From Pseudomonas marginalis (GTDB taxonomy: Bacteria > Pseudomonadota > Gammaproteobacteria > Pseudomonadales > Pseudomonadaceae), in the NCBI RefSeq assembly GCF_024169655.1, contig NZ_JALJWV010000001.1, positions 3,167,001 to 3,231,000 on the forward strand: a stretch of 64,000 nt of DNA, given 5' to 3'. The first letter of the stretch is position 1; each line of letters opens with the position of its first letter. Shown piece by piece: positions 13,810 to 21,356 of the stretch. The position numbers and the translations under genes were made by a program. The notes below the pieces were generated by a model. That model saw only the letters and a program-made list of their open reading frames with translations. It did no database searches and was not told where the DNA came from.

Positions 13810-14326
13810 CAACCAGCGCCACGACAGCCTGTCGTTAACTGCCCGAGGCCCTGGTACTCCCCAGCACCAGGCTGCATCGGAGTGTGAACTGAGTACCGCC
13901 GGCCAGCGCGAGAGCAAAGGCAGACAAACGTCATGCAGTTCACACCCCGATGCGGACGAAATCGCAGCCTATAACCGCCCACCTGCATCCAACTGCCAGA
14001 GCCCACCGCCGCAGTTGAAACCCCGCACGGAGGATTTGCAGCCATGCCCCAGTAAGCACTCGCTGCCGAGCAGCAGTGTCCGCAGGCACTACAGTCCTGT
14101 GCGCTTTGACCGACGAGAGAATATCGGTTGCGGAGAGCGTGCCTTGTCAGCACCCCGAAAGCGGGCATAGCCCAACGGACGGCTGAGACATCAGCGCCGG
14201 AGACGTAACCGGCAACCCTCCCCCACCTCTACCCGTCAGCACTCCTCCCCCGCGCCCATCGGCAACCAGCGGGAGGCATGAGTGTTGACGAATACAGGTG
14301 AACAACCCGCCACCTTGGAGGTGACC
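13810..14326. other. Intergenic stretch without a gene
   Basis: About 515 bases inside the rightward operon with no credible gene on either strand. One detail: GGAGG at about 14029-14033 precedes an ATG at 14044 that reads only Met-Pro-Gln before TAA. It may be a decayed gene start, a leader peptide or an untranslated regulatory region. Confidence 0.5.
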
Positions 14327-14572
14327 ATGCACCACAGCATCCAATCGCGCCGCGACATCGTCGAAGGCCTGCATCAGCGTTCACGTCTCGCCACCATTGA
14401 GCTGTACCGGCTGATCGGCCGGCCTGAGCCAGTGGTCGCCTTCCGGATGATAGTCAAGCCTGCAGGCCGCGACTTCTTTCATGTGGTGGATAGCCGGACC
14501 GGCAAGGTCATTGGGTTCCGCCGCAATCACAACGCAGCCTGCGCCCTCGCTCGGCGCCTCGAACGGGAGTAA
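14327..14572 (+). CDS. Small phage protein
   Basis: 81 residues. GGAGGTG stands seven bases before the ATG at 14327, an unusually strong ribosome site. The sequence is basic: a helix QSRRDIVEGLHQRSRLATIE, then a beta-rich part VVAFRMIVKPAGRDFFHVVD and GKVIGFRRNHNAACALARRL. It stops three bases before the next gene. No family recognised; an early phage protein of unknown role. Confidence 0.68.
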   Translation: MHHSIQSRRDIVEGLHQRSRLATIELYRLIGRPEPVVAFRMIVKPAGRDFFHVVDSRTGKVIGFRRNHNAACALARRLERE

Positions 14573-14575
14573 ATC

Positions 14576-15022
14576 ATGACGAACTTTCTCGATACGCCAG
14601 AAGGACCGGACTGGCTCCACGACGCGATCAACTCGCTGATCTGCGGCGACAACGTCACGGCGCCGCGGGCGCACGGCAAGTCGGTCGCCCTGGTCACTCC
14701 TCAGTCGTTGTGGGAAGCGCTGGCAGAACACCTCGGCGCACAGGAGCACATCGCGCCCCTCCTCACCGACAACCGTGAGTATCCGATTGAGCGGCTTCTG
14801 TGTTGGGTCATTGCCGATGGACGCCACGTTCACGGCACCGCCTACGACCTGGCAATTGAGGCGATCGGCCAGCCAAAAGGCAAGCATCCCACGGCACTGC
14901 ACGATGTCGCGGAATCGCTGATCCGACCGCACGCAAATGAGTACGGCCGGGCCCGCACCGAAGAGCTTGCGGCGGATCGCGCCGCCGACGAGGTGGAGCA
15001 GCGCAAGGCTGATGCCGCGTGA
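14576..15022 (+). CDS. Phage protein of unknown function
   Basis: 148 residues, no membrane segment. The first 100 residues alternate short helices and strands (PEGPDWLHDAINSLI, VALVTPQSLWEALAEHLG, ERLLCWVIADGRHVHG); the last 35 are a charged Ala/Glu/Arg helix (ARTEELAADRAADEVEQRK) that could be a coiled coil. It follows the small gene at 14327 by three bases, so the two are probably translated from one mRNA. No named family recognised. Confidence 0.66.
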   Translation: MTNFLDTPEGPDWLHDAINSLICGDNVTAPRAHGKSVALVTPQSLWEALAEHLGAQEHIAPLLTDNREYPIERLLCWVIADGRHVHGTAYDLAIEAIGQPKGKHPTALHDVAESLIRPHANEYGRARTEELAADRAADEVEQRKADAA

Positions 15023-15180
15023 CGCCAGGTCAACGCACCCGGCGTCCGCTCATCTGGCGCAGCTCTTTCTCTGCCCTCTCCCTCTGCACCTTCCTGATAT
15101 TGCTCGGCTCTCTCGCTGATCGAATTACCTCTTAACCAATACCTTCACAGCGCCCCGCTAGGATGGCGCGGGAGATAGTC

Positions 15181-16275
15181 ATGCTCGCAGCTATTGCAGA
15201 TCGAATTCGCTCCAAGTCCTACGAACTTCCGCTGTCCCGCGACTACGTCCGCCACTGGGGCCTGAAAGAGGCCATCCGGGAGCTGGTACAGAACGCCCTG
15301 GATAGCGAGTCGCCATTTGAATATGCCTTCGCCGATGGCCAGTTGTTCATCACCAGCCGGTTTGCCAGACTTGAAGCCAGCACCCTGGTACTGGGCAGCA
15401 CTTCCAAGGCTGACCGCTCCGACGCCATCGGCAGTTTCGGCGAGGGTTACAAGATCGCCCTGCTGGTGCTGACCCGCAACGGCTACGACGTGAAGGTCTG
15501 GAACGGCAACAAGCAGTGGGTGCCTGAGTTCCGGCACAGCGACCAGTTCGACGCCGAAGTGTTGTGCATCAACGAAACCCCAGCCCACCGGCAAAATCAG
15601 GGCGTTGAATTCGTCGTATCAGGCCTCACCAAGGACGATGAAGCAGAAACTCGCGGCATGTGCCTCCGTATGCAGCCGCCGATGAGCGATGTCATCGGCA
15701 CCAAGTACGGACACATCCTTCCTTCCCGGCCCGGCAAGCTCTACGTCGGCACGCTCTTCGTGTGCGACACCGATCTGACCTACGGCTACGACATCCTCCC
15801 CGAGCACCTGCAGCTTGAGCGTGACCGCCAAACGGTTAGCGGGTGGGACCTGAAACAGGTATCGAAAAACGCCTGGATCGACACCGGGCGCCTGGATGAG
15901 GTAGCGGAAAAGATCGAGGCAGGCATTCCTGACGTTGAATATGTCGAGTACGGCAGCACCGAGCTTGTGCGCGAGGCCTGCTACAGGTTGTTCCAGCAGA
16001 AGCACCCCGGCGCTATTGCCGTTCAATCCCAGGAAGAGCTGAACAACCTAGTCAAACAGGGAATGACCAATACCGTAGTGGTAAGCCGGACCTTCCACTC
16101 TCAGGTTTCAAACTCGACCTCATACAAGCAGCAGGTCTCCCACGTCGTTGCCATCCAGACGCCCAAAGCTGCCCTGGAAGAATGGTATCGCGACAACAAA
16201 AAATACATGAGCAGGCTGCCGGCGGCTTCCTTCAAGGAGCTGCTCAAGCGTGCTGACGGCTGGAGGAATAAGTGA
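15181..16275 (+). CDS. Phage GHKL-type ATP-binding protein
   Basis: 364 residues. The N-terminal domain has the GHKL ATP fold: N-box ELVQNALDSE (about residues 34-43), a short central strand region, and the lid motif IGSFGEGYKIAL near residue 82. The rest (VGTLFVCDTDLTYGYDILP, LERDRQTVSG) resembles the transducer half of Hsp90/MutL-like proteins. The ATG at 15181 is chosen because GGGAG sits at good spacing; an ATG six codons earlier lacks this. It lies directly before the Rad52-like gene, so a role in recombination or DNA repair is likely. It is a different protein from the GHKL-nuclease fusion at 7048 and carries no nuclease motif. Confidence 0.75.
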   Translation: MLAAIADRIRSKSYELPLSRDYVRHWGLKEAIRELVQNALDSESPFEYAFADGQLFITSRFARLEASTLVLGSTSKADRSDAIGSFGEGYKIALLVLTRNGYDVKVWNGNKQWVPEFRHSDQFDAEVLCINETPAHRQNQGVEFVVSGLTKDDEAETRGMCLRMQPPMSDVIGTKYGHILPSRPGKLYVGTLFVCDTDLTYGYDILPEHLQLERDRQTVSGWDLKQVSKNAWIDTGRLDEVAEKIEAGIPDVEYVEYGSTELVREACYRLFQQKHPGAIAVQSQEELNNLVKQGMTNTVVVSRTFHSQVSNSTSYKQQVSHVVAIQTPKAALEEWYRDNKKYMSRLPAASFKELLKRADGWRNK

Positions 16276-17018
16276 TGCCTGAGAACACTAGGATATGGGA
16301 TCAGGTCGATACGACCGATCCTGATGCAACGAAAAAATTCACAGGAGCGGGCGGCTTCAAGGGTACCGCCATCAAGCCGACGTATTTGATGCGCAAAGCC
16401 ACTGAGATCTTTGGTCCGTGCGGCGAGGGATGGGGCTGGAGCGTCCTTGAAGATCGGTTTGACGAAGGCGCCCCACTCCAGGCACCTACCAAAGAATGGC
16501 CTGAAGCACCGCTGATCTGCGCGAAGCTGCACACCATAAAAATCGAGCTCTGGTATCTCGGCAAGGCTGGACAGAAATGCACTGTCCAGCATTACGGCCA
16601 CACACCTTTTGTCCACCTACAGCAGGGAAAAATCCTGACCGATTGGGAGGCAGCGAAGAAATCGCTGACTGATGCAATCGGCAAATGCCTGCAACCACTC
16701 GGCTTCGCCGCTGACATCTACATGGGCATGTTTGACGATCCGACCTACGTCGACACCATCACCGAAGAATTCAAGATCGAGAAGGCTGAAGACAAAGACG
16801 CCGAAATTTTGCGCCAAAAACAGGAGCGCATTGACTGGCTCGCCTCGGCTGTCGAGACCATCGGCAAGGCGGTAACCGCCTATGAGCTGAAAACACTGAA
16901 CGTCAAATACATTCGTGAGGCAACCCGCCGTAACGAGCCGGCTTTCATCGCGCGGATCACCCGGGCGTTCGAAGAGCGCAAAACCACCCTGGAAAAATCG
17001 ACTGAGGACGCAGCATGA
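16275..17018 (+). CDS. Rad52-like annealing protein candidate
   Basis: 247 residues. The N-terminal half has the layout of phage single-strand annealing proteins of the Rad52/Sak type: KGTAIKPTYLMRKATEIFGP followed by GEGWGWSVLED, then a beta region and the SLTDAIGKCLQPLGFAADIY helix and YMGMFDD. The C-terminal ~80 residues are charged helices. Such proteins pair complementary single strands during phage replication. GGAGG precedes the ATG at 16275, which overlaps the preceding stop. The family assignment is by pattern memory, so it needs a profile search (expected hit: Rad52/Erf/Sak SSAP; refuted by another family). Confidence 0.6.
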   Translation: MPENTRIWDQVDTTDPDATKKFTGAGGFKGTAIKPTYLMRKATEIFGPCGEGWGWSVLEDRFDEGAPLQAPTKEWPEAPLICAKLHTIKIELWYLGKAGQKCTVQHYGHTPFVHLQQGKILTDWEAAKKSLTDAIGKCLQPLGFAADIYMGMFDDPTYVDTITEEFKIEKAEDKDAEILRQKQERIDWLASAVETIGKAVTAYELKTLNVKYIREATRRNEPAFIARITRAFEERKTTLEKSTEDAA

Positions 17019-17578
17019 CTCAACTCTACGCACTGACCGGCAAGCTCGCCGAACTCCAGGCCATGGCTGACACCGACGATGAGGGCCTGAAAGAGGCCTT
17101 GCAACACGCCATGGACGAAGTGCAAGGCGACTTCAACGACAAGGCCGACAACATCGTCATGTTGCGCCGGAACATTGAAAGCGACGTGACGGCCATCGAA
17201 ACCGAAATTGAGCGCTTGGCCGAGCTGAAACGGATCAAGTCCAACAGCGTGTCGCAGATCAGTGACTACCTGCGCCGCAACATGGAGGCCGCCAACATCA
17301 AGTCGATCAAGCGCCCGCTCTTCACTATCACCCTGGCACTGGGCAGTGAGCGAGTGATCGTAGACAACGAAGATGCAGTGCCAGACGAATTGACGTCGGT
17401 GAAATCAAGCATCACCCCGGACAAAAAGGCCATCGCCGCAAAGCTCAAAGAAATCCGCGAGCATAACGAGACCGTCCGCAAGCGCATGGCCGCCGGCGAG
17501 GATGCCGAACACGATCTGCTCGAAGAGCCGAAATGGGCTCACCTGGAGCGCGGCGACAGTTCAATCAGAATTAAGTGA
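17015..17578 (+). CDS. Siphovirus Gp157-like protein
   Basis: 187 residues. The opening MTQLYALTGKLAELQAMADT, the GDFNDKADNIVMLRRNIESD stretch and the long coiled region AIETEIERLAELKRIKSNSV are the features of the Gp157 family. These proteins come with phage recombination and single-strand DNA genes and are linked to phage resistance in Streptococcus thermophilus, without a known activity. The C-terminal third is a strand-rich small domain (PLFTITLALGSERVIVDNED). It overlaps the stop of the Rad52-like gene by four bases. Confidence 0.75.
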   Translation: MTQLYALTGKLAELQAMADTDDEGLKEALQHAMDEVQGDFNDKADNIVMLRRNIESDVTAIETEIERLAELKRIKSNSVSQISDYLRRNMEAANIKSIKRPLFTITLALGSERVIVDNEDAVPDELTSVKSSITPDKKAIAAKLKEIREHNETVRKRMAAGEDAEHDLLEEPKWAHLERGDSSIRIK

Positions 17579-17585
17579 GGCCGCC

Positions 17586-17828
17586 ATGATCAGTAACTAC
17601 CTCAGCCTGGTAGAGCAACAACGCCAGCACGCCGACTCAATATCGGAACGCACCGCGCAGTTCCTGGCCGCTGGCGGTGCCGTGGCGCACTTGCCAAGCC
17701 CGCCGCGCAACCCGCTGCCGCCGAAGCGCTCCGCGAAGATTGATCCCGAAACCATCCTCAAGCGCCGCAAGCCTCCTATTTCAAGGGCCGAGCGTAATGC
17801 GCTGCGCAAACTCGCGGAGGCGTTATGA
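17586..17828 (+). CDS. Small basic phage protein
   Basis: 80 residues. The ATG at 17586 has GAGG nearby and lies seven bases after the Gp157 stop. N-terminal half is helical (YLSLVEQQRQHADSISERTA), the middle is a proline-rich linker (LPSPPRNPLPPKRSAK), and the end is basic helix. It could bind nucleic acid. Its stop overlaps the start of the next gene. Confidence 0.65.
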   Translation: MISNYLSLVEQQRQHADSISERTAQFLAAGGAVAHLPSPPRNPLPPKRSAKIDPETILKRRKPPISRAERNALRKLAEAL

Positions 17829-18298
17829 GCAAGAAGCGAAAGCCGCATAACCTGCAGGTACGCATCGCCAGGTCATGCCGCTCACTGCTGGCATCCAATC
17901 ACGTCGCCGTGGTGAACATCGACCCCAGTGGCCGCCAGGGCATGATCAATTACAAGTCGCTGAAGAGCATCGCGCCGGGGAAGATTGGCCAGGCCGTCTG
18001 CGGCATCCCCCACCGCTGGACGATCTACCTGAGCGCGCTTTGCATAGACGCCCGCGGCGACCGCTACAGCAAATCGGTGGAGGTAGCGCCCGATGGCGTT
18101 TACCTCTCCGACCACCTGGAAGACGTGATCGAGCATTGCTACAAGAAGCTGCGCGACGAGGCCAACCAAAGCCAGATGGTGGCTTCGGGCTGGATCGCGA
18201 TTCCCGAAGCGATGTCGCTGGACGAGGCACATGCCGCGCGGATCTTCGAAGCGGTCGGCGCTTGGCACCAGGTGAAGGTCGACTCATGCGCCGCGTAG
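17825..18298 (+). CDS. Phage protein of unknown function
   Basis: 157 residues with a basic N-terminus (MSKKRKPHNLQVRIARSCRS) and a compact alpha/beta body: VAVVNIDPSGRQGMINYKSL, WTIYLSALCIDARGDRY, then DHLEDVIEHCYKKLRDEANQ. No motif of a known enzyme is seen. It overlaps the stop of the basic 80-residue gene, so both are probably made together. Similar proteins occur in early operons of Pseudomonas phages, but I do not recognise a named family. Confidence 0.66.
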   Translation: MSKKRKPHNLQVRIARSCRSLLASNHVAVVNIDPSGRQGMINYKSLKSIAPGKIGQAVCGIPHRWTIYLSALCIDARGDRYSKSVEVAPDGVYLSDHLEDVIEHCYKKLRDEANQSQMVASGWIAIPEAMSLDEAHAARIFEAVGAWHQVKVDSCAA

Positions 18299-18367
18299 CC
18301 CGAATCCAGCAACGCAAACGTCAAACCTGGCTCGCACTGCCGGCCAGCGGAATAGAAGAGGTAGGCC

Positions 18368-18721
18368 ATGGCCAAATCAGTACAGGAACGGTCGGCCAAA
18401 GCTGCGCAGAAGCGCCTGGCTGTCGCAGAGAAGGAATTGCGGCACAAGGTCAGGCCAGGCATCGAGCAGGCCATGGAGCGTATTCGGCTGCGCGGCCATG
18501 TGCCGATCATCAGCGAAGCCCTGCAGATCGCCATCATGAGGATGGACTTGATGGGCGACGACGAGCTAGCTGCGTTCTTGAGTTACCCGCGCCACGAAAT
18601 CGTGATCAGCGAAAACGTGGCGCGTGAATTTCACAATCAAAGCTTGGCCGAGTTGAAGCGCGATCCAGGCGACGAGAATGTCGCTCCGGATTTAAATTTG
18701 GAGGGAGCGGAAGGATTTTAA
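18368..18721 (+). CDS. Small helical phage protein
   Basis: 117 residues. Residues about 5-35 are a charged helix (QERSAKAAQKRLAVAEKELR), then HVPIISEALQIAIMRMDLMG and a short strand region. The pattern of a basic helix plus an amphipathic pair recalls ribbon-helix-helix or partner-binding proteins, without a firm match. It ends at 18721, where an oppositely oriented gene ends with four bases of overlap. Confidence 0.62.
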   Translation: MAKSVQERSAKAAQKRLAVAEKELRHKVRPGIEQAMERIRLRGHVPIISEALQIAIMRMDLMGDDELAAFLSYPRHEIVISENVAREFHNQSLAELKRDPGDENVAPDLNLEGAEGF

Positions 18722-18948
18722 CCCTCTGCGGAACTGTCCGGCAGCTGCATTACTCGTCCAACTCTTAACAATTGAATATCGATCGCTCCCAGCGCCGCCC
18801 CGCCCCATCCAAATGCTGCTGTTATAGCCATCAAAATTACTCCTAGATCGATATGGTAAATAAGTGGGATTCCATCAAGTAATGGAAAACCGCCCAACGT
18901 CACTAGGCTCGATGCAATAAACAAATAGCTTAAGAGTTTTTCTTTCAC
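18718..18948 (-). CDS. Antisense two-helix membrane protein
   Basis: 76 residues read against the operon from a GTG at 18948. Two hydrophobic stretches (LLSYLFIASSLVTLGGFPLL and LGVILMAITAAFGWGGAALG) point to an inner-membrane protein. No good Shine-Dalgarno sequence was found, but the DNA is A/T-richer than its surroundings and hydrophobic content is high, unlike a shadow frame. Candidate cargo gene; it could also be noise. Confidence 0.38.
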   Translation of the reverse strand: MKEKLLSYLFIASSLVTLGGFPLLDGIPLIYHIDLGVILMAITAAFGWGGAALGAIDIQLLRVGRVMQLPDSSAEG

Positions 18949-19086
18949 GCGAGCTGTTAGCCCGTGCTCAAGAGAAATCGCCGCTAAGCGATCACTGTAG
19001 TGGTCGCGATCTTACACCCAGACACCATCGTTATCAAATTGCCACCACCGGTCACCGGAGGGCGGCGCCTGACTGAGGTAAACGAA

Positions 19087-20094
19087 ATGCCTGTACGCCA
19101 TAGCGCAATCCACAAGATCGACAAGAAGCCAGACGGCAGCCCAGCAGTTCTGCACCTGGCGTCCGCTGAGCAGGTTGAAAGCCAGACTCGCGACGATCTG
19201 ATGCAGCAGTTCAACGAAAACTACAACGCTACCCCTGGCAAGGGATGGGGTTTCTTTCACCATGAGTCGGGCGCCCACCCGTTCAGCGGCTGGCTCGCCA
19301 AGTACCTGGCCGGCGGATTCGACTTCTTCAACTTCAGCGTCACCGCCGCCGATCACCTGACCAAACTTGTGGAAGAGTCGAACCTCACCACCGGCGGGCA
19401 CGCCCTCTTCTGCCACTACCAGCAAGGCCTGACCGAGTATCTGGTGATCGCCCTGGTGCAGGAAACCCAAGCGGTGACCATGACCGAAGAGCTGCACCTG
19501 ATGACTGTGAAGCGGCTGGACCTCGACCACATCCGCCTGGCCGCGCGCATCAACATCAGCGAGTGGCAGAACAACCCGCAGTCGAAGCAGTACATCTCGT
19601 ACCTCAAGGGCAAGCAGGGTCGGAGGATCAACGAGTACTTCCGCGACTTCATCGGCTGCCAGGAAGGAATCGACGGCCCGGGCGAAACACGCACACTGCT
19701 GAAGGCGTTCAGCGACTTTGTTGAAAGCGAGGATCTTCCAGAAGAGTCGGCACGCGAGAAGACCCAGGCTCTGGTCAGCTACTCCATGGCTCAGGCCAAG
19801 CTGGGCAAGCCGATCACCCTTGGCGAGCTGTCGGAGTTGATTGACGAAGATCAACCGAAGAACTTCTACGACTTCATCAAGGCGAAGGACTATGGGCTTT
19901 CTGAGACCCTGCCGCCTGACAAGAAGACCCTCAACAAATTCAGGCGTTTCACCGGCCGCGCCGAGGGTATGTCGATCAGCTTCGAAGCGCACCTGCTGGG
20001 CGACAAAATCAAGTTTGACGAGGAAGGCGGCACGCTGACGCTGCGAAACCTGCCGACGCAGCTCAGCGATCAGCTCAAGCGGGCAATTGTCTAA
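19087..20094 (+). CDS. ndpA: Nucleoid-associated protein NdpA/YejK
   Basis: 335 residues, the usual family length. Recognised by the order of conserved blocks: [78 protein letters not shown], and [20 protein letters not shown]. NdpA (YejK) is a 37-kDa nucleoid protein of gammaproteobacteria, normally a chromosomal housekeeping gene. Here it lies inside a phage early operon; GAGGT precedes the ATG at 19087. It may be a phage-acquired copy that influences DNA topology or host nucleoid structure. The host would be expected to have its own copy elsewhere. Confidence 0.85.
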   Translation: MPVRHSAIHKIDKKPDGSPAVLHLASAEQVESQTRDDLMQQFNENYNATPGKGWGFFHHESGAHPFSGWLAKYLAGGFDFFNFSVTAADHLTKLVEESNLTTGGHALFCHYQQGLTEYLVIALVQETQAVTMTEELHLMTVKRLDLDHIRLAARINISEWQNNPQSKQYISYLKGKQGRRINEYFRDFIGCQEGIDGPGETRTLLKAFSDFVESEDLPEESAREKTQALVSYSMAQAKLGKPITLGELSELIDEDQPKNFYDFIKAKDYGLSETLPPDKKTLNKFRRFTGRAEGMSISFEAHLLGDKIKFDEEGGTLTLRNLPTQLSDQLKRAIV

Positions 20095-20169
20095 CGGCTA
20101 ACGGGAAAGCAGTCGCGACAGCTTGAGCGGTTCGCTAAGACAGGTGTAGAGGCCTGACCGGTACGCAGA

Positions 20170-20676
20170 CTACCGATCTTTCGGGTAATTTCTTACAACC
20201 GCCTCAAGCGCTGCCAGTAGATGACGACGCAGGTAGACCCGTTTTTCTCCGTAGTAGACAGCGATATCGTCCGCGAAGTCGGATCCGAGTTTCACCCCAT
20301 TAAGATCAAAAGCTGAAGGCATGAGGCCTGAGATGACGTTGAAGGTGAACTTTCCAAGCCCTTCATACAGATGCTCACCGCTTCCGATATGACACGCCGC
20401 ATTCCGGCACTCTCTAACCAGGTCGCTGACATCTTTAATTTTTTCAGTAATCTGCACGTGATCGGTAAACGTGATCGGCATTCCATCCTTTCTAGATTTG
20501 CCCAGCAGGTCGTTCAGGTTGATGAGCAGGGTAACAACAGCGGGCTCGAATAATGGGCTTTGAGTTCCGTCATAAGAAAATATCCCTGAATTGAAGAGCT
20601 TCTCGCACTTTTGAATCGATGTACGAATGTCACTGTTTCGAAGCCATGCAGAAAAATTCTGATCCTCACCAGCCAT
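20170..20676 (-). CDS. Antisense HEPN-motif protein
   Basis: 168 residues, with AAGGAG eight bases before the ATG, so a real gene despite its antisense orientation. The body is helical. Residues 91-96 read RNAACH, an R-(polar)-x3-H motif typical of HEPN-domain ribonucleases, preceded by a long helix KIKDVSDLVREC. HEPN proteins act as RNA-cutting toxins or abortive-infection effectors, usually with a nucleotidyltransferase or other partner. No partner is evident next to it. The surrounding sequence (SAWLRNSDIRTSIQKCEKLF) does not match a family I know. The HEPN call rests on the motif only. Confidence 0.5.
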   Translation of the reverse strand: MAGEDQNFSAWLRNSDIRTSIQKCEKLFNSGIFSYDGTQSPLFEPAVVTLLINLNDLLGKSRKDGMPITFTDHVQITEKIKDVSDLVRECRNAACHIGSGEHLYEGLGKFTFNVISGLMPSAFDLNGVKLGSDFADDIAVYYGEKRVYLRRHLLAALEAVVRNYPKDR

Positions 20677-20784
20677 TACCAGCTCCTTGATCCGGCTCCA
20701 TGCCGGTCACCCGTAATACCCCATATCAACGAAATCTGCCACCTCAGCTGCTCGGAAGCAGGATCGTGCCAACCACTACCGATA

Positions 20785-21309
20785 CTAATGCTTCGATTCA
20801 AGGAGAGCCTTGCAGGACTCTACTAGGTCTGGCGCAAGCTCACGCAATTTAACAATTTCGGAAATACGCTCATAGGGATCTATATGACGCCCATTTTCTA
20901 GAATAAATATTATTGATGTTAGGGACGTTCTCAATATGTGAATTTGGACATTGCGCGCCGGATTTAGGTCGTCATCAAAATTAGCATTTAACCGATTGAT
21001 AATTCGGCTGAATGCAACAGACACGATTTGGTCGGCCAATCCTGAATTATCTTCTTGTGCAGGTTCAACGACATTTAAAAGCGTGTCGCAATATTCCTTG
21101 GCGATCAGATACAACCTTCCTGCTTGTGCCAACGACCTCTGGGAAGCGTCCTCCTTCTCCCTTTTAATTTGGTTTCTGGCTTGGCTGCTGGCAATCAACA
21201 TCGCCACGAGAATCGCTGCAATAGCCCCAAATGCCTGCACCCAAGACGCCAACCCTGGGTGAAGCTCGACCCAGCACAAGAAATCTTCCCAAATCGCAAA
21301 AAAATCCAT
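20785..21309 (-). CDS. Antisense membrane-anchored protein A
   Basis: 174 residues from the ATG at 21309, preceded by GGGAG. An N-terminal membrane segment (about 24-44) is followed by a long charged helical region (QARNQIKREKEDASQRSLAQ, AGRLYLIAKEYCDTLLNVV) that probably lies in the cytoplasm. The segment WVQAFGAIAAILVAMLIAS matches residue-for-residue pattern W-x-Q-x2-G-x-x-A-A-I with the membrane segment of the other antisense gene at 24589. It is A/T-richer than the operon and read against it. Function unknown; architecture suggests a membrane-bound sensor or effector. Confidence 0.65.
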   Translation of the reverse strand: MDFFAIWEDFLCWVELHPGLASWVQAFGAIAAILVAMLIASSQARNQIKREKEDASQRSLAQAGRLYLIAKEYCDTLLNVVEPAQEDNSGLADQIVSVAFSRIINRLNANFDDDLNPARNVQIHILRTSLTSIIFILENGRHIDPYERISEIVKLRELAPDLVESCKALLESKH

Positions 21310-21356
21310 AACCCACTCCCCTGTAGATCCCGGAACTATACCGGCGAGGATCACCT

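Noticed and set aside
13602..14168. 188-codon minus frame behind the adenine methyltransferase
   Set aside because: Overlaps the methyltransferase end and has Cys/Arg-rich random composition.
17875..18627. 250-codon frame overlapping two phage genes
   Set aside because: Arg-rich shadow over two genes that have ribosome sites and sensible composition.
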